64,000 bases of DNA from Pleurodeles waltl (lineage: Eukaryota; Chordata; Amphibia; Caudata; Salamandridae): positions 1,549,002,749 to 1,549,066,748 of the forward strand of contig NC_090446.1 in assembly GCF_031143425.1 (NCBI RefSeq), written 5' to 3'. Under the pieces are notes generated by a model. That model had not been told where the DNA came from. It did no database searches and saw only the letters and a list, made by a program, of their open reading frames with translations. Both the position numbers and the translations under genes were made by a program. Shown here piece by piece: positions 51,771 through 60,985 of the stretch (position 1 is the stretch's first letter; the number at the start of each line of letters is the position of its first letter).

Positions 51771-54354
51771 ACTTTGCTGGACTTTGTGAGTGCGTGGATG
51801 CCATTTTACGTGTGTACTGGACATATGCCACTACCTATGTCCAGCTACAAAATGGTAACTCTGAACCTGGGCATGTTTGGTATCAAACATGTGAGAATCA
51901 TACCCCAATACTGTTGCAAGTATTGTAAATATGATTCAATGCACTCTGGGGGCTCCTTGGAGGACCCCCAGCATTGCTACCATCAGTCTTACAGGGTTTT
52001 CCGGGCACCCCCAGCTGCTGCCACCCCTCAGACAGGTTTCTGCCCTCCTGCTGCTTGAGCAGCTCAAGCCCAGGAAGGCAGAACAAAGGATTTCCTTTGG
52101 GAGAGGGGGTAACCAAATTGAATTGTCCCCCCATGCCAAATCTGGTATTGGGTGTGCCAATCCCATGCGTCCCCTGGGCTCCACTATGGACCCCGGGTAC
52201 TGCCAAACCAGCTCTCTGGGGTTTTCTCTGCAGCGACCGCTGCTGCCACCCAACAGACATGGCTCTGCCCTCCTGGGTTCTGGGCAGCCCAGTCCCAGGA
52301 AGGCAGAACAAAGCATTTCCTCTGAGAGAGGGTGTTACACCCTCTCCCTTTGGAAATAGGTGTGAAGGCAGGGAAGGAGTAGCCTCCCCCAGCCTCTGGA
52401 AATGCTTTAAAGGGCACAGATGGTGCCCTCCTGCATAAACCAGTCTACACCGGTTCAGGGACATCCAGTCCCTGCTCTGGCACAAAACTAGACAATGGAA
52501 AGGGGAGTGACCACTCCCCTGTCCATCACCACCCCAGGGGTGGTGCCCAGAGCTCCTCCAGAGGGTCCCTAGGTTCTGCCATCTTGAATCCAAGGTTGGC
52601 AGGGAATTCTGGGAGCATCTGAGTGCCCAGGCCAGACAGGTGACGTAAGAGCCCCCTCCTGATATGTGGTCACCCAGCTAGGTGACCACTCCCCGTTTCA
52701 GGGCTAATTAGGGTCTCTCCTTTGGGTGGTTCCTCAGAGTTTGTTTTGCAAGACTTCAGCAGGATTCCTCTGCATCCTTCACTTCGACTTCTCACCAAAG
52801 AAACTGCATCTGGACCCTCCAGGACCCGACAAACTGCAACAAAGCCAAAGACTTCACCAGCAACATTGTTTCCACGGCTCCTTCTAGCTTCTGCAACATT
52901 TCCCTGGTTGTGCATCCTCTGGGGACAGACCATCTTCAGTCTGCACAGGAAAGAAGAAGGAATCTCTGTTGGAGTGAAGGAGTCACTCCCCTGCATCTGC
53001 AGGCACCAATAACATCAACAACTGGCTGAGTGGGTCCCCTCTCCTGCTGAGCTGCGTGGATCCTGCAACACGGGTGATAGTCGGACGTGGTCCAGATGGC
53101 CCTCTCTACCAGCTGTCCAACTTGGGTGGAGGTAATCCTTTGCCTTCCCACGCAGGACAGTACCCCTGTGCACCACGTCCTTTACAGCTGGCAAGGCTTG
53201 TTGGAACTTCTTTGAAGGGGTATTCAGCCTTCATGTAGCTCCAGCCCCCAGAACTCCTCCTTCAATGCACAGCTCCCTGAGTGCCTCTCCTGCAGCATGC
53301 AACGCCTTTTCGTAGTGCTGCGTGGACTCCTTTTGCACCTTCTGAGTTCCCGTCCTGTGGGACTCCTGTGAGTAGTGCCTGTGCTTCTGTGGGCTCTCTG
53401 CGATGCTAAGCGCCCCCTCTGACTTCCCTCCTGGGTTGAGTCGTCCTGGGCCTTACTGGTCCCCGGCAGCACCACTTTCCACCAACTGCCAGTTTTGCCT
53501 GTGCCAAGGCTTGTTGGTGGAATCCGGACACGCAAACCCAACTGCAACCTTCCTTCAGGTGTGAGACATCACCTGCATCCTCCAGGAACTCGACGCCGAC
53601 TCCAGGGCTGCAGTGTTACTCTTCTTCCTCACCATCGACCAACTCCTGCATCCTCAGCTTGGTGGGTAGGGGCCCCCGCCTCCACTGGACTCTGCTGTGT
53701 CTCCTGGACGTGGTCCCCTCTTTCCACAGGTCTTCCTCTTCAGGAATCCACTGTTAGTTTCTTGCAGTCGCCTCTGGGTTTTGCAATTCGCTTCTTTTCC
53801 TCTTAGTGGGTGTTTTAGGGAAATTCTAGTGATTTACTCCTGATTTCCAGGTCACTGGGAGGTGTTGTGGTACTTACCGTTGTGCTTTCCTGGTACCCCC
53901 AGCGGCCCTCTACACACTCCACTTACCTGGGTGGGGGTGACACTCTTGGTTTCCATTTTTTTGGTCTATTGTTTGTGCTCCCCGTAGGGTCACTATGGTC
54001 TGCTGTGTTTTACACTGTTTGCACTGTTTTCTAACTATTCTTATGCCTATTTCTGACATATAGAGTATACAACTTGTGTGTTACCTCAAAAGGGAGTATT
54101 GCCTCCATGGTATTTTTTGGTGATGTGTTACCATAATAAAGTACCTTTATTTTTGTATCACTGAGTGTTTTCTTTCATGTGTGTGAGTACTGTGGTATTG
54201 CATGAGCTTTGCATGTCTCCTAGATAAGCCTTGGCTGCTCATCAACAGCTACCTCTAGAGAGCCTGGCTTCTAGGCGCTGACTACACTACACTGAGAGGG
54301 GATACCTGGACCTGGTGTAAGTACCGGTGGTACCCACCACACACCAGGCCAGCC
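51771..54354 (+). mobile_element. Family A LTR-like repeat, copy 5 (5' truncated)
   Basis: It starts mid-element at GGACTTTGTGAGTGCG and runs to CCAGCCTCCCTCA at 54349, a mutated form of the CCTCCTACA end. AATAAAGTACC at 54135-54144 lies about 210 bp from the end, matching the other copies. It resembles copy 3 (both have the TTTGGTATCAAACATG segment) more than copies 1, 2 and 4, so there are at least two subfamilies. Confidence 0.72.
54135..54140 (+). terminator. Poly(A) signal of family A LTR
   Basis: AATAAA in CCATAATAAAGTACC; the same AATAAAGTACC occurs in reverse copies 2 (about 5335) and 3 (about 10716). Its conserved position near the 3' end supports reading family A as an LTR with R/U5 downstream. 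Confidence 0.55.
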
Positions 54355-54828
54355 TCCCTCAGGGTCCCTGACACAGACTGTGGTTCTCTGGAGACCGTCT
54401 CTAGTGACTCCACCATCAGAGGGCGCAGGGCGTGTGAATGAAGCGAGACCACTGAGTGAGTGTGCAGAGTTAGTGAGTGAGGTGAGATAATTGCGTACTA
54501 ACCTAGTAACATCAACTAGTTCAACAAGTGATCTTTGCCTAGCTTCTCAGAGGGGCGTCAGGACCCTTAACACGATTTAAAGACCAATTCAGAAGAGTCT
54601 GAGTTTGTTGTGAGCTGAAGAAGAGTGTTTGGGGGGGGCACAAGTAGTGACTCATGTGTCTTACTTTACGTCATTGTCACCAAAAGCACAGATAGAAGCG
54701 CGAGACCCAGGCCCTGACACACGTGACGTCACAACAAGCAGCAAGAACGTGTTCCTTTTGTGGCAGGTAAAGTTCTTAGCGCCTCTGCTGGGTCTCACTA
54801 GATACAGCGCTACAGACAGCACACTCAC
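54355..54828 (-). other. Start of host intron 1, no further gene
   Basis: This is sequence between the exon 1 donor and the first repeat of the intron. It includes ACGTGACGTCAC at 54721, a CRE/E-box-like string, which may matter if promoter activity extends into the intron. No coding feature is supported. Confidence 0.45.
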
Positions 54829-54868
54829 CGCAGACGAGAAGGAAGCAGAAGATGATGGCGACCTCCAT
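54829..54868 (-). CDS. Host immunoglobulin-superfamily gene, exon 1 (signal peptide)
   Basis: On the minus strand GGGCCATGG gives a good start context. The 40 coding bases specify MEVAIIFCFLLVC plus one base, a hydrophobic leader, and reach the donor GCG before GTGAGTGTG at 54828. The junction phase (1) matches the exon 2 acceptor at 32996, and joining leaves the frame open through all of exon 2. Signal peptide exon, phase 1 intron, V-type Ig exon is the standard Ig-superfamily layout. The intron would be 21,832 bp. That these two exons belong to one gene is inferred from phase, strand and order. Confidence 0.68.
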
Positions 54869-54886
54869 GGCCCTGCTCCGGCACCC

Positions 54887-55545
54887 CAAGGAAGAGACAG
54901 CCCTCTCAAGACCCCCGAGGGCCTGGATGCGACCGAGAGACAGCCTGGGACCCCTGGAGGATGGAGAGTGTCTCAGGGTGGGGAGGGTCTCTCTCCAGGG
55001 AGGGAAGCCCGGCACTGGCAGGAAGAGACAGCCCTCTCGAGACCCCCTACGCCCTGGATGCGACCGAGAGACAGCCTGGGACCCCTGGAGGATGGAGAGT
55101 GTCTCGGGGTGGGCAGGGAGGCTCTCTCCAGGGAGGGAAGCCCGGCACTGGCAGGAAGAGACAGCCCTCTCGAGACCCCCTACGCCCTGGATGTGACCGA
55201 GAGACAGCCTGGGACCCCTGGAGGATGGAGAGTGTCTCAGGGTGGGCAGGGAGGCTCTCTCCAGGGAGGGAAGCCCGGCACTGGCAGGAAGAGACAGCCC
55301 TCTCGAGACCCCCTACGCCCTGGATGTGACCGAGAGACAGCCTGGGACCCCTGGAGGATGGAGAGTGTCTCGGGGTGGGCAGGGAGGCTCTCTCCAGGGA
55401 GGGAAGCCCGGCACTGGCAGGAAGAGACAGCCCTCTCGAGGCCCCGACGCCCTGGATGTGACCGAGAGACAGCCTGGGACCCCTGGAGGATGGAGAGTGT
55501 CTCAGGGTGGGCAGGGAGGCTCAGCACTGGCAGGAAGAGGGAGGG
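54887..55545. repeat. Tandem repeat of about 132 bp next to exon 1, 5 copies
   Basis: Units start with GGAAGAGACAGCCCTCTC (54889, 55021, 55155, 55287, 55419) and include CCTGGGACCCCTGGAGGATG and GGGAGGGAAGCCCGGCACTG. Copies are nearly identical. The first unit starts about 20 bases upstream of the exon 1 ATG on the minus strand, so the 5' UTR or core promoter is part of the repeat. The open plus-strand frame across it (about 300 codons) results from the repeat length and lack of stops. Confidence 0.9.
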
Positions 55546-56366
55546 ACCAAAATAGAAGAAGCTGTGAAGAAAAGAAAGCGTGTGGTCTGAGACCGCACAC
55601 CCACCTCTGAGACACGAGACATCCTATGCACATCCGGGGCCCTGCTGTCTAAAGCGCCAACGCCGCCCTGGGCGCCCAGGCGCTTCTGCATTGCTGAAGG
55701 GCTGCAGACCCCTGTAGGGCCCCTTCTGCCATACAGATTGCCACCTCGAGGGGGCCTTCTTTCGTTTGCATTGGGGCGTGGCCCATGCAAATAGATCATC
55801 ACTTTTCCTCTGCCCCCTGCCACATTTCAGACATTTGTGCAGGCAAAGGAGCTGTGAGGGGGCGAGCTAAAGCTCACTTGAGGGGACCCCAGGGTGTGAT
55901 GAAAGAGGGGGCCCTGACATCCCCTTGCAGGAGGTGCAGTCACTCACTGGAGGGGCCTGCAGCCAGGGTCAGCCTGGGACAGAAAGTGGCCCCCATTAGT
56001 GACTTAGATATGAGAATGAGTGGTCCATGTTTGCAAATTGGGGCAGTTTTGAACTTGTCAAGAAATGCAGGTTTTGTATGTTATGGTAGCCTGGATGGAT
56101 TTGACCTTTCTCCAGGCAATGTTTGTTTTAATTTCAGGAAAATCAACAGGGAAAACTGTCCAGCAGACCATAAAACAGACCCACAAACTGTATAAAAATA
56201 AAAAACAGCCCCCACATTGACATGTCAGAACAGCCCTTCAGGCACTGCCTGGTTGCCCTGCTTCAGGCACTGCCTGGTTGCCCGGTAGGCCGGTCGGGCC
56301 CTGCCTGAAGCAGAGCTTGGCTCCCCTTTAAAATGTAGGCCCATTGCCGCCTGCAAAATGAAAGTT
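55546..56366. promoter_or_regulatory. Possible upstream region of the host Ig-type gene
   Basis: No gene is visible. A perfect octamer ATGCAAAT lies at 55785-55792, and a GTTTGCAT at 55764. Octamers serve lymphoid and other promoters, but a single match has little weight. A short direct repeat CTTCAGGCACTGCCTGGTTG occurs twice (56237 and 56260). The 36-bp array starts at about 56367. Confidence 0.35.
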
Positions 56367-59300
56367 CTGAGGGTCTCAAAGAGCGGGTCCATCTTTCATT
56401 ATCTGAGGGTCTCAAAGAGTGTGTCCATCGTTCACTATCCAAGGCCTCAGAGAGCGGGTCCATCTTCCACTATCTGAGGGCCTCAAAGAGCGGGTCCATC
56501 TTTCACTATCTGAGGGCCTCAAAGAGCGGGTCCATCTTTCACTATCTGAGGCCTCAGAGAGCGGGTCCATCTTCCACTCTCTGAGGGCCTCAAAGAGCCG
56601 GTCCATCTTTCACTATCTGAGGGTCTCAAAGAGTGTGTCCATTGTTCACTATCCGAGGCCTCAGAGAGCCGGTCCATCTTCCACTATCTGAGGGCCTCAA
56701 AGAGCGGGTTCGTCTTTCACTATCTGAAGGCCTCAGACAGCGGGTCCATCTTTCACTATCTGAGGGTCTCAAAGAACGGGACCATCTTCCACTACCTGAG
56801 GGCCTCAAAGAGTGGGTCCATTGTTCACTATCCAAGGCCTCAGAGAGGGGGTCCATCTTCCACTATCTGAGGGCCTCAAAGAGCGGGTCCATCTTTTACT
56901 ATCTGAGGGCCTCAAAGAGCGGATCCATCTTTCACTATCTGAGGCCTCAGAGAGCGGATCCATCTTCCACTATCTGAGGGTCTCAAAGAGCGGGTCCATC
57001 TTTCACTATCTGAGGGCCTCAAAGAGCAGGTCCATCTTTCACTATCTGAGGCCTCAGAGAGCGGGTCCATCTTCCACTCTCTGAGGGCCTCAAAGAGCCG
57101 GTCCATCTTTCACTATCTGAGGGTCTCAAAGAGTGTGTCCATTGTTCACTATCCGAGGCCTCAGAGAGCCGGTCCATCTTCCACTATCTGAGGGCCTCAA
57201 AGAGCGGGTTCGTCTTTCACTATCTGAGGGACTCAAAGAGTGGGTCCATCTTTCACTATCTGAGGCCTCAGAGAGAGCGGGTCCATCTTTCACTATCTGG
57301 GGCCTCAGAGAGCGGGTCCATCTTTCACTATCTGAGGGTCTCAAAGAGTGTGTCCATCGTTCACTATCCAAGGCCTCAGAGAGCGGGTCCATCTTCCACT
57401 ATCTGAGGGCCTCAAAGAGCGGGTCCATCTTTCACTATCTGAGGGCCTCAAAGAGCGGGTCCATCTTTCACTATCTGAGGCCTCAGAGAGCGGGTCCATC
57501 TTCCACTCTCTGAGGGCCTCAAAGAGCCGGTCCATCTTTCACTATCTGAGGGTCTCAAAGAGTGTGTCCATTGTTCACTATCCGAGGCCTCAGAGAGCCG
57601 GTCCATCTTCCACTATCTGAGGGCCTCAAAGAGCAGGTTCGTCTTTCACTATCTGAAGGCCTCAGAGAGCGGGTCCATCTTTCACTATCTGAGGGTCTCA
57701 AAGAACAGGCCCATCTTCCACTACCTGAGGGCCTCAAAGAGCGGGTCCATTGTTCACTATCCGAGGCCTCAGAGAGGGGATCCATCTTCCACTATCTGAG
57801 GGCCTCAAAGAGCGGGTCCATCTTTCACTATCTGAGGGCCTCAAAGAGCGGGTCCATCTTTTACTATCTGAGGGCCTCAAAGAGCGGATCCATCTTTCAC
57901 TATCTGAGGCCTCAGAGAGCGGATCGATCTTCTACTATCTGAGGGTCTCAAAGAGCGGGTCCATCTTTCACTATCTGAGGCCTCAGAGAGAGGATCCATC
58001 TTTCACTATTTGAGGGCCTCAAAGAGCGGGTCCAACATTCACTATCTGAGGGACTCAAAGAGTGGGTCCATCTTTCACTATCTGAGGCCTCAGAGAGAGC
58101 GGGTCCATCTTTCACTATCTGGGGCCTCAGAGAGCGGGTCCATCTTTCACTATCTGAGGGTCTCAAAGAGCGGGTCCATCTTTCACTATCTGATGGCCTC
58201 AAAGAGCGGGTCCCTCTTTCACTATCTGAAGGCCTCAGACAGCGGGTCCATCTTTCACTATCTGAGGGTCTCAAAGAACGGGCCCATCTTCCACTACCTG
58301 AGGGCCTCAAAGAGTGGGTCCATCTTTCACTATCTGAGGGACTCAAAGAACGGGTCCATCTTTCACTATCTGGGGCCTCAGAGAGCTGGTCCATCTTTCA
58401 GTATCTGATGGCCTCAAAGAGCGGGTCCATCTTTCACTATCTGAGGGCCTCAGACAGCGTGTCCATCTTTCACTATCTGAGGGTCTCAAAGAGCGGGTCC
58501 GTCTTTCACTATCTGAGGCCTCAGTGAGCGGGTCCATCTTTCACTATCTGAGGGTCTCAGAGAGCGGGTTCGTCTTTCACTATCTGAGGCCTCAGAGAGC
58601 GGGTCCATCTTTCACTATCTGAGGGTCTCAAAGAGCAGGTCCGTCTTCCACTATCTGAGGGCCTCAAAGAGCGGGTCCATCATCCACTATCTGAGGGCCT
58701 CAAAGAGCGGGTTCGTCTTACACTATCTGAGGGCCTCAAAGAGCGGGTCCATCTTCCACTATCTGAGGGCCTCAAAGAGCGGGTTCGTCTTTCACTATCT
58801 GAGGGCCTCAAAGAGCGGGTCCATCTTCCACTATCTGAGGGCCTCAATGACCGGGACCATCTTCCACTATCTGAGGGCCTTAAAGAGTGGGTCCGTCTTC
58901 CACTATCTGAGGGCCTCAAAGAGCGGGTTCGTCTTTCACTATCTGAGGGCCTCAAAGAGCGGGTCCATCTTTCACTATCTGAGGGTCTCAAAGAGCGGGC
59001 CCATCTTTCACTATCTGTAGCCTCAGAGAGCGGGTCCATCTTTCACTATCTGAGGGCCTCGAAGAGCAGGTTCGTCTTTCACTATCTGAGGGCCTCAAAG
59101 AGCGGGTCCATCTTTCACTATCTGAGGGTCTCAAAGAGCGGGCCCATCTTTCACTATCTGAAGCCTCAGAGAACGGGTCCATCATTCACTATCTGAGGGC
59201 CTCGAAGAGCAGGTTCGTCTTTCACTATCTGAGGCCACAAAGAGCGGGTCCGTCTTCCACTATCTGAGGGTCTCAAGGAGAGGGTCCATCCTTCACTATC

Positions 59301-60369
59301 TCAGGCCTCATAGAGCAGGTCCATCTTTCACTATCTGAGGCCTCAAAGAGTGGGTCCATCTTTCACTATCTGAGGACCTCAGACAGCGGGTCCATCTTTC
59401 ACTATCTGAGAGTCTCAAAGAACGGGCCCATCTTCCACTATCTGAGGGTCTCAAAGAGCGGGTTCGTATTTCACTATCTGAGGCCTCGAAGAGCGGCTCC
59501 GTCTTCCACTATCTGAGGGTCTCTAGGAGCGGGTCCATCCTTCACTATCTCAGGCCTCAGAGGGGACGTACATCTTTCACTATCTGAGGCCTCAAAGAGC
59601 GGGTCCATCTTTCACTATCTGAGGGCCTCAGACAGCGGGTCCATCTTTCACTATCTGAGGGTCTCAAAGAACGGGCCCATCTTCCACTATCTGAGGGCCT
59701 CAAAGAGTGTGTCCATCTTCCACTATCTGAGGGTCTCAAAGAGCGGGTTCGTTTTTCACTATCTGAGGCCTCAGAGAGCGGGTCCATCTTTCACTAACTG
59801 AGGGTCTCAAAGAGCGGGTCCGTCTTCCACTATCAGAGGGCCTCAAAGAGTGGGTCCATCTTCCACTATCTGAGGGCCTCAAAGAGTGGGTCCATCTTCC
59901 ACTATCTGAGGGCCTCAAAGAGCGGGTCCGTCTTTCACTATCTGGGGGTCTCAAAGAGCGGGTCCATCCTTCAGTATCTGAGGCCTCAGGGAGCGGGTCC
60001 ATCTTTCACTATCTGACGCCTCAAAGAGCGGGTCCATCTTTCACTATCTGAGGTTCTCAGAGAGCGGGTCCATCTTTCACTATCTGAGGGCCTCAGAGAG
60101 CGGGTCCATCTTTTACTATCTGAGGGTCTGAAAGAGCGGGTCCATCTTCCACTATCTGAGGGCCTCAAAGAGCAGGTCCATCTTCCACTATCTGAGGGCC
60201 TCATAGAGCGGGTTCGTCTTTCACCATCTGAGGGCCTCAAAGAGCGGGTCCATCTTTCACTATCTGAGGGCCTCAAAGAGGGGGTCCATCTTTCACTATC
60301 TGAGGGCCTCAAAGAGCGGGTTCGTCTTTCACTATCTGAGGGCCTTAAGGAGCGGGTCCATCTTTCACT
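56367..60369. repeat. 36-bp tandem array, about 110 copies
   Basis: Units read CTGAGGGCCTCAAAGAGCGG then GTCCATCTTTCACTAT, with a 34/35-bp GGCCTCAGAGAGCGG variant. A higher-order period of 929 bp is visible: rare variants at 56421, 56641 and 56762 recur at 57350, 57570 and 57691. Both strands are open over long distances, so many repeat proteins appear (for example SLRPSDSERWTR on minus). I treat none as genes. The array ends directly at ATGCGCTGCC (60371). Confidence 0.92.
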
Positions 60370-60370
60370 A

Positions 60371-60447
60371 ATGCGCTGCCTCCCCCGCAGGCAGGAGTTT
60401 GTGGTTGTGCTGGTGATAGCGGGGGTTTGCTCAGCTCTAACTGCAAG
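60371..60447 (+). CDS. Possible signal-peptide or internal exon (weak)
   Basis: From ATG at 60371 the plus strand encodes MRCLPRRQEFVVVLVIAGVC then SALTA, a classic signal-peptide shape, and meets GTACAC after CAAG. Alternatively CTGCCTCCCCCGCAG is a good acceptor and 60391-60447 is a 57-bp exon. The donor (GTACAC) is weak and no partner exon is visible on the plus strand. It is wedged between the 36-bp and 34-bp arrays. It may be an unrelated gene or chance. Confidence 0.3.
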
Positions 60448-60618
60448 GTACACAATCACACACACACACACGCACAGACCCCCCACCTCATCTCTGGCAG
60501 CCACACCAGACCTCTATAGCAGAATGGAGACAGTCTACTCGCAAACACAGCACACCCAGGGTCCAGCGGACCAACCAGTACACCAGCATCCATCGGAGGG
60601 ACAGCCCTTGCACACCAT
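60448..60618. other. Short unique stretch, no gene
   Basis: It contains a CACACACACACACGC microsatellite (60459-60475) and ordinary sequence up to the inverted-repeat element. No coding evidence. Confidence 0.4.
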
Positions 60619-60776
60619 GGCCCCGATTCACCAAGGTAAACTTAGATCTCCGCCCTAAGCGCAGGAGTAACGATAGTATTCGTAAATGCCCTTTGTGAAT
60701 TCCAAAAGTCATAAATTTAGATGTTTGGTCTAAGCTGAGACCAAACATCTAAGTTTACCTTTGTGAATCGGGCCCC
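60619..60776. mobile_element. Short inverted-repeat element (MITE-like)
   Basis: The ends are GGCCCCGATTCACCAAGG with TAAACTTAGAT, and ATCTAAGTTTACC with TTTGTGAATCGGGCCCC, an inverted repeat of about 29 bp with few mismatches. The centre holds a second palindrome, AGATGTTTGGTC and GACCAAACATCT. At 158 bp it is non-coding. I could not identify a clear target duplication, so the superfamily is open. Confidence 0.78.
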
Positions 60777-60985
60777 ACATCTCAGGCACTAGATTCAGAG
60801 CACTTGAACCAGATTACTGAGAGAGACCCCCTACCCAAGGGATCTGACACAAGAGACAGTGAACCCGCAGCGGATCTCCCAACTGGGAAACAGTGGATCA
60901 ACACCAGATCCATGGGACAGGAGCAAGCCCACCCAGAACAGGTCTTTGATATAGGACCACGTACACCCAAAGGTGATCCCTGACA
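60777..60985. other. Lead-in to the 34-bp array, no gene
   Basis: Unique-looking sequence containing GATCCATGGGACAGGAGCAAGC and CCCACCCAGAACAGG. The latter also appears inside the array at about 62269 and 62909, so this segment has been carried into the array as a longer unit. Confidence 0.45.

Noticed and set aside
54629..55555. A 308-residue plus-strand frame
   Set aside because: It is mostly the 132-bp repeat. Its start lies in intron-like sequence, and the opposite strand carries the better-supported leader exon.
56263..60504. Many 60-170-residue Ser/Arg-rich frames
   Set aside because: All are readings of the 36-bp repeat in several frames on both strands, with no unique domain.
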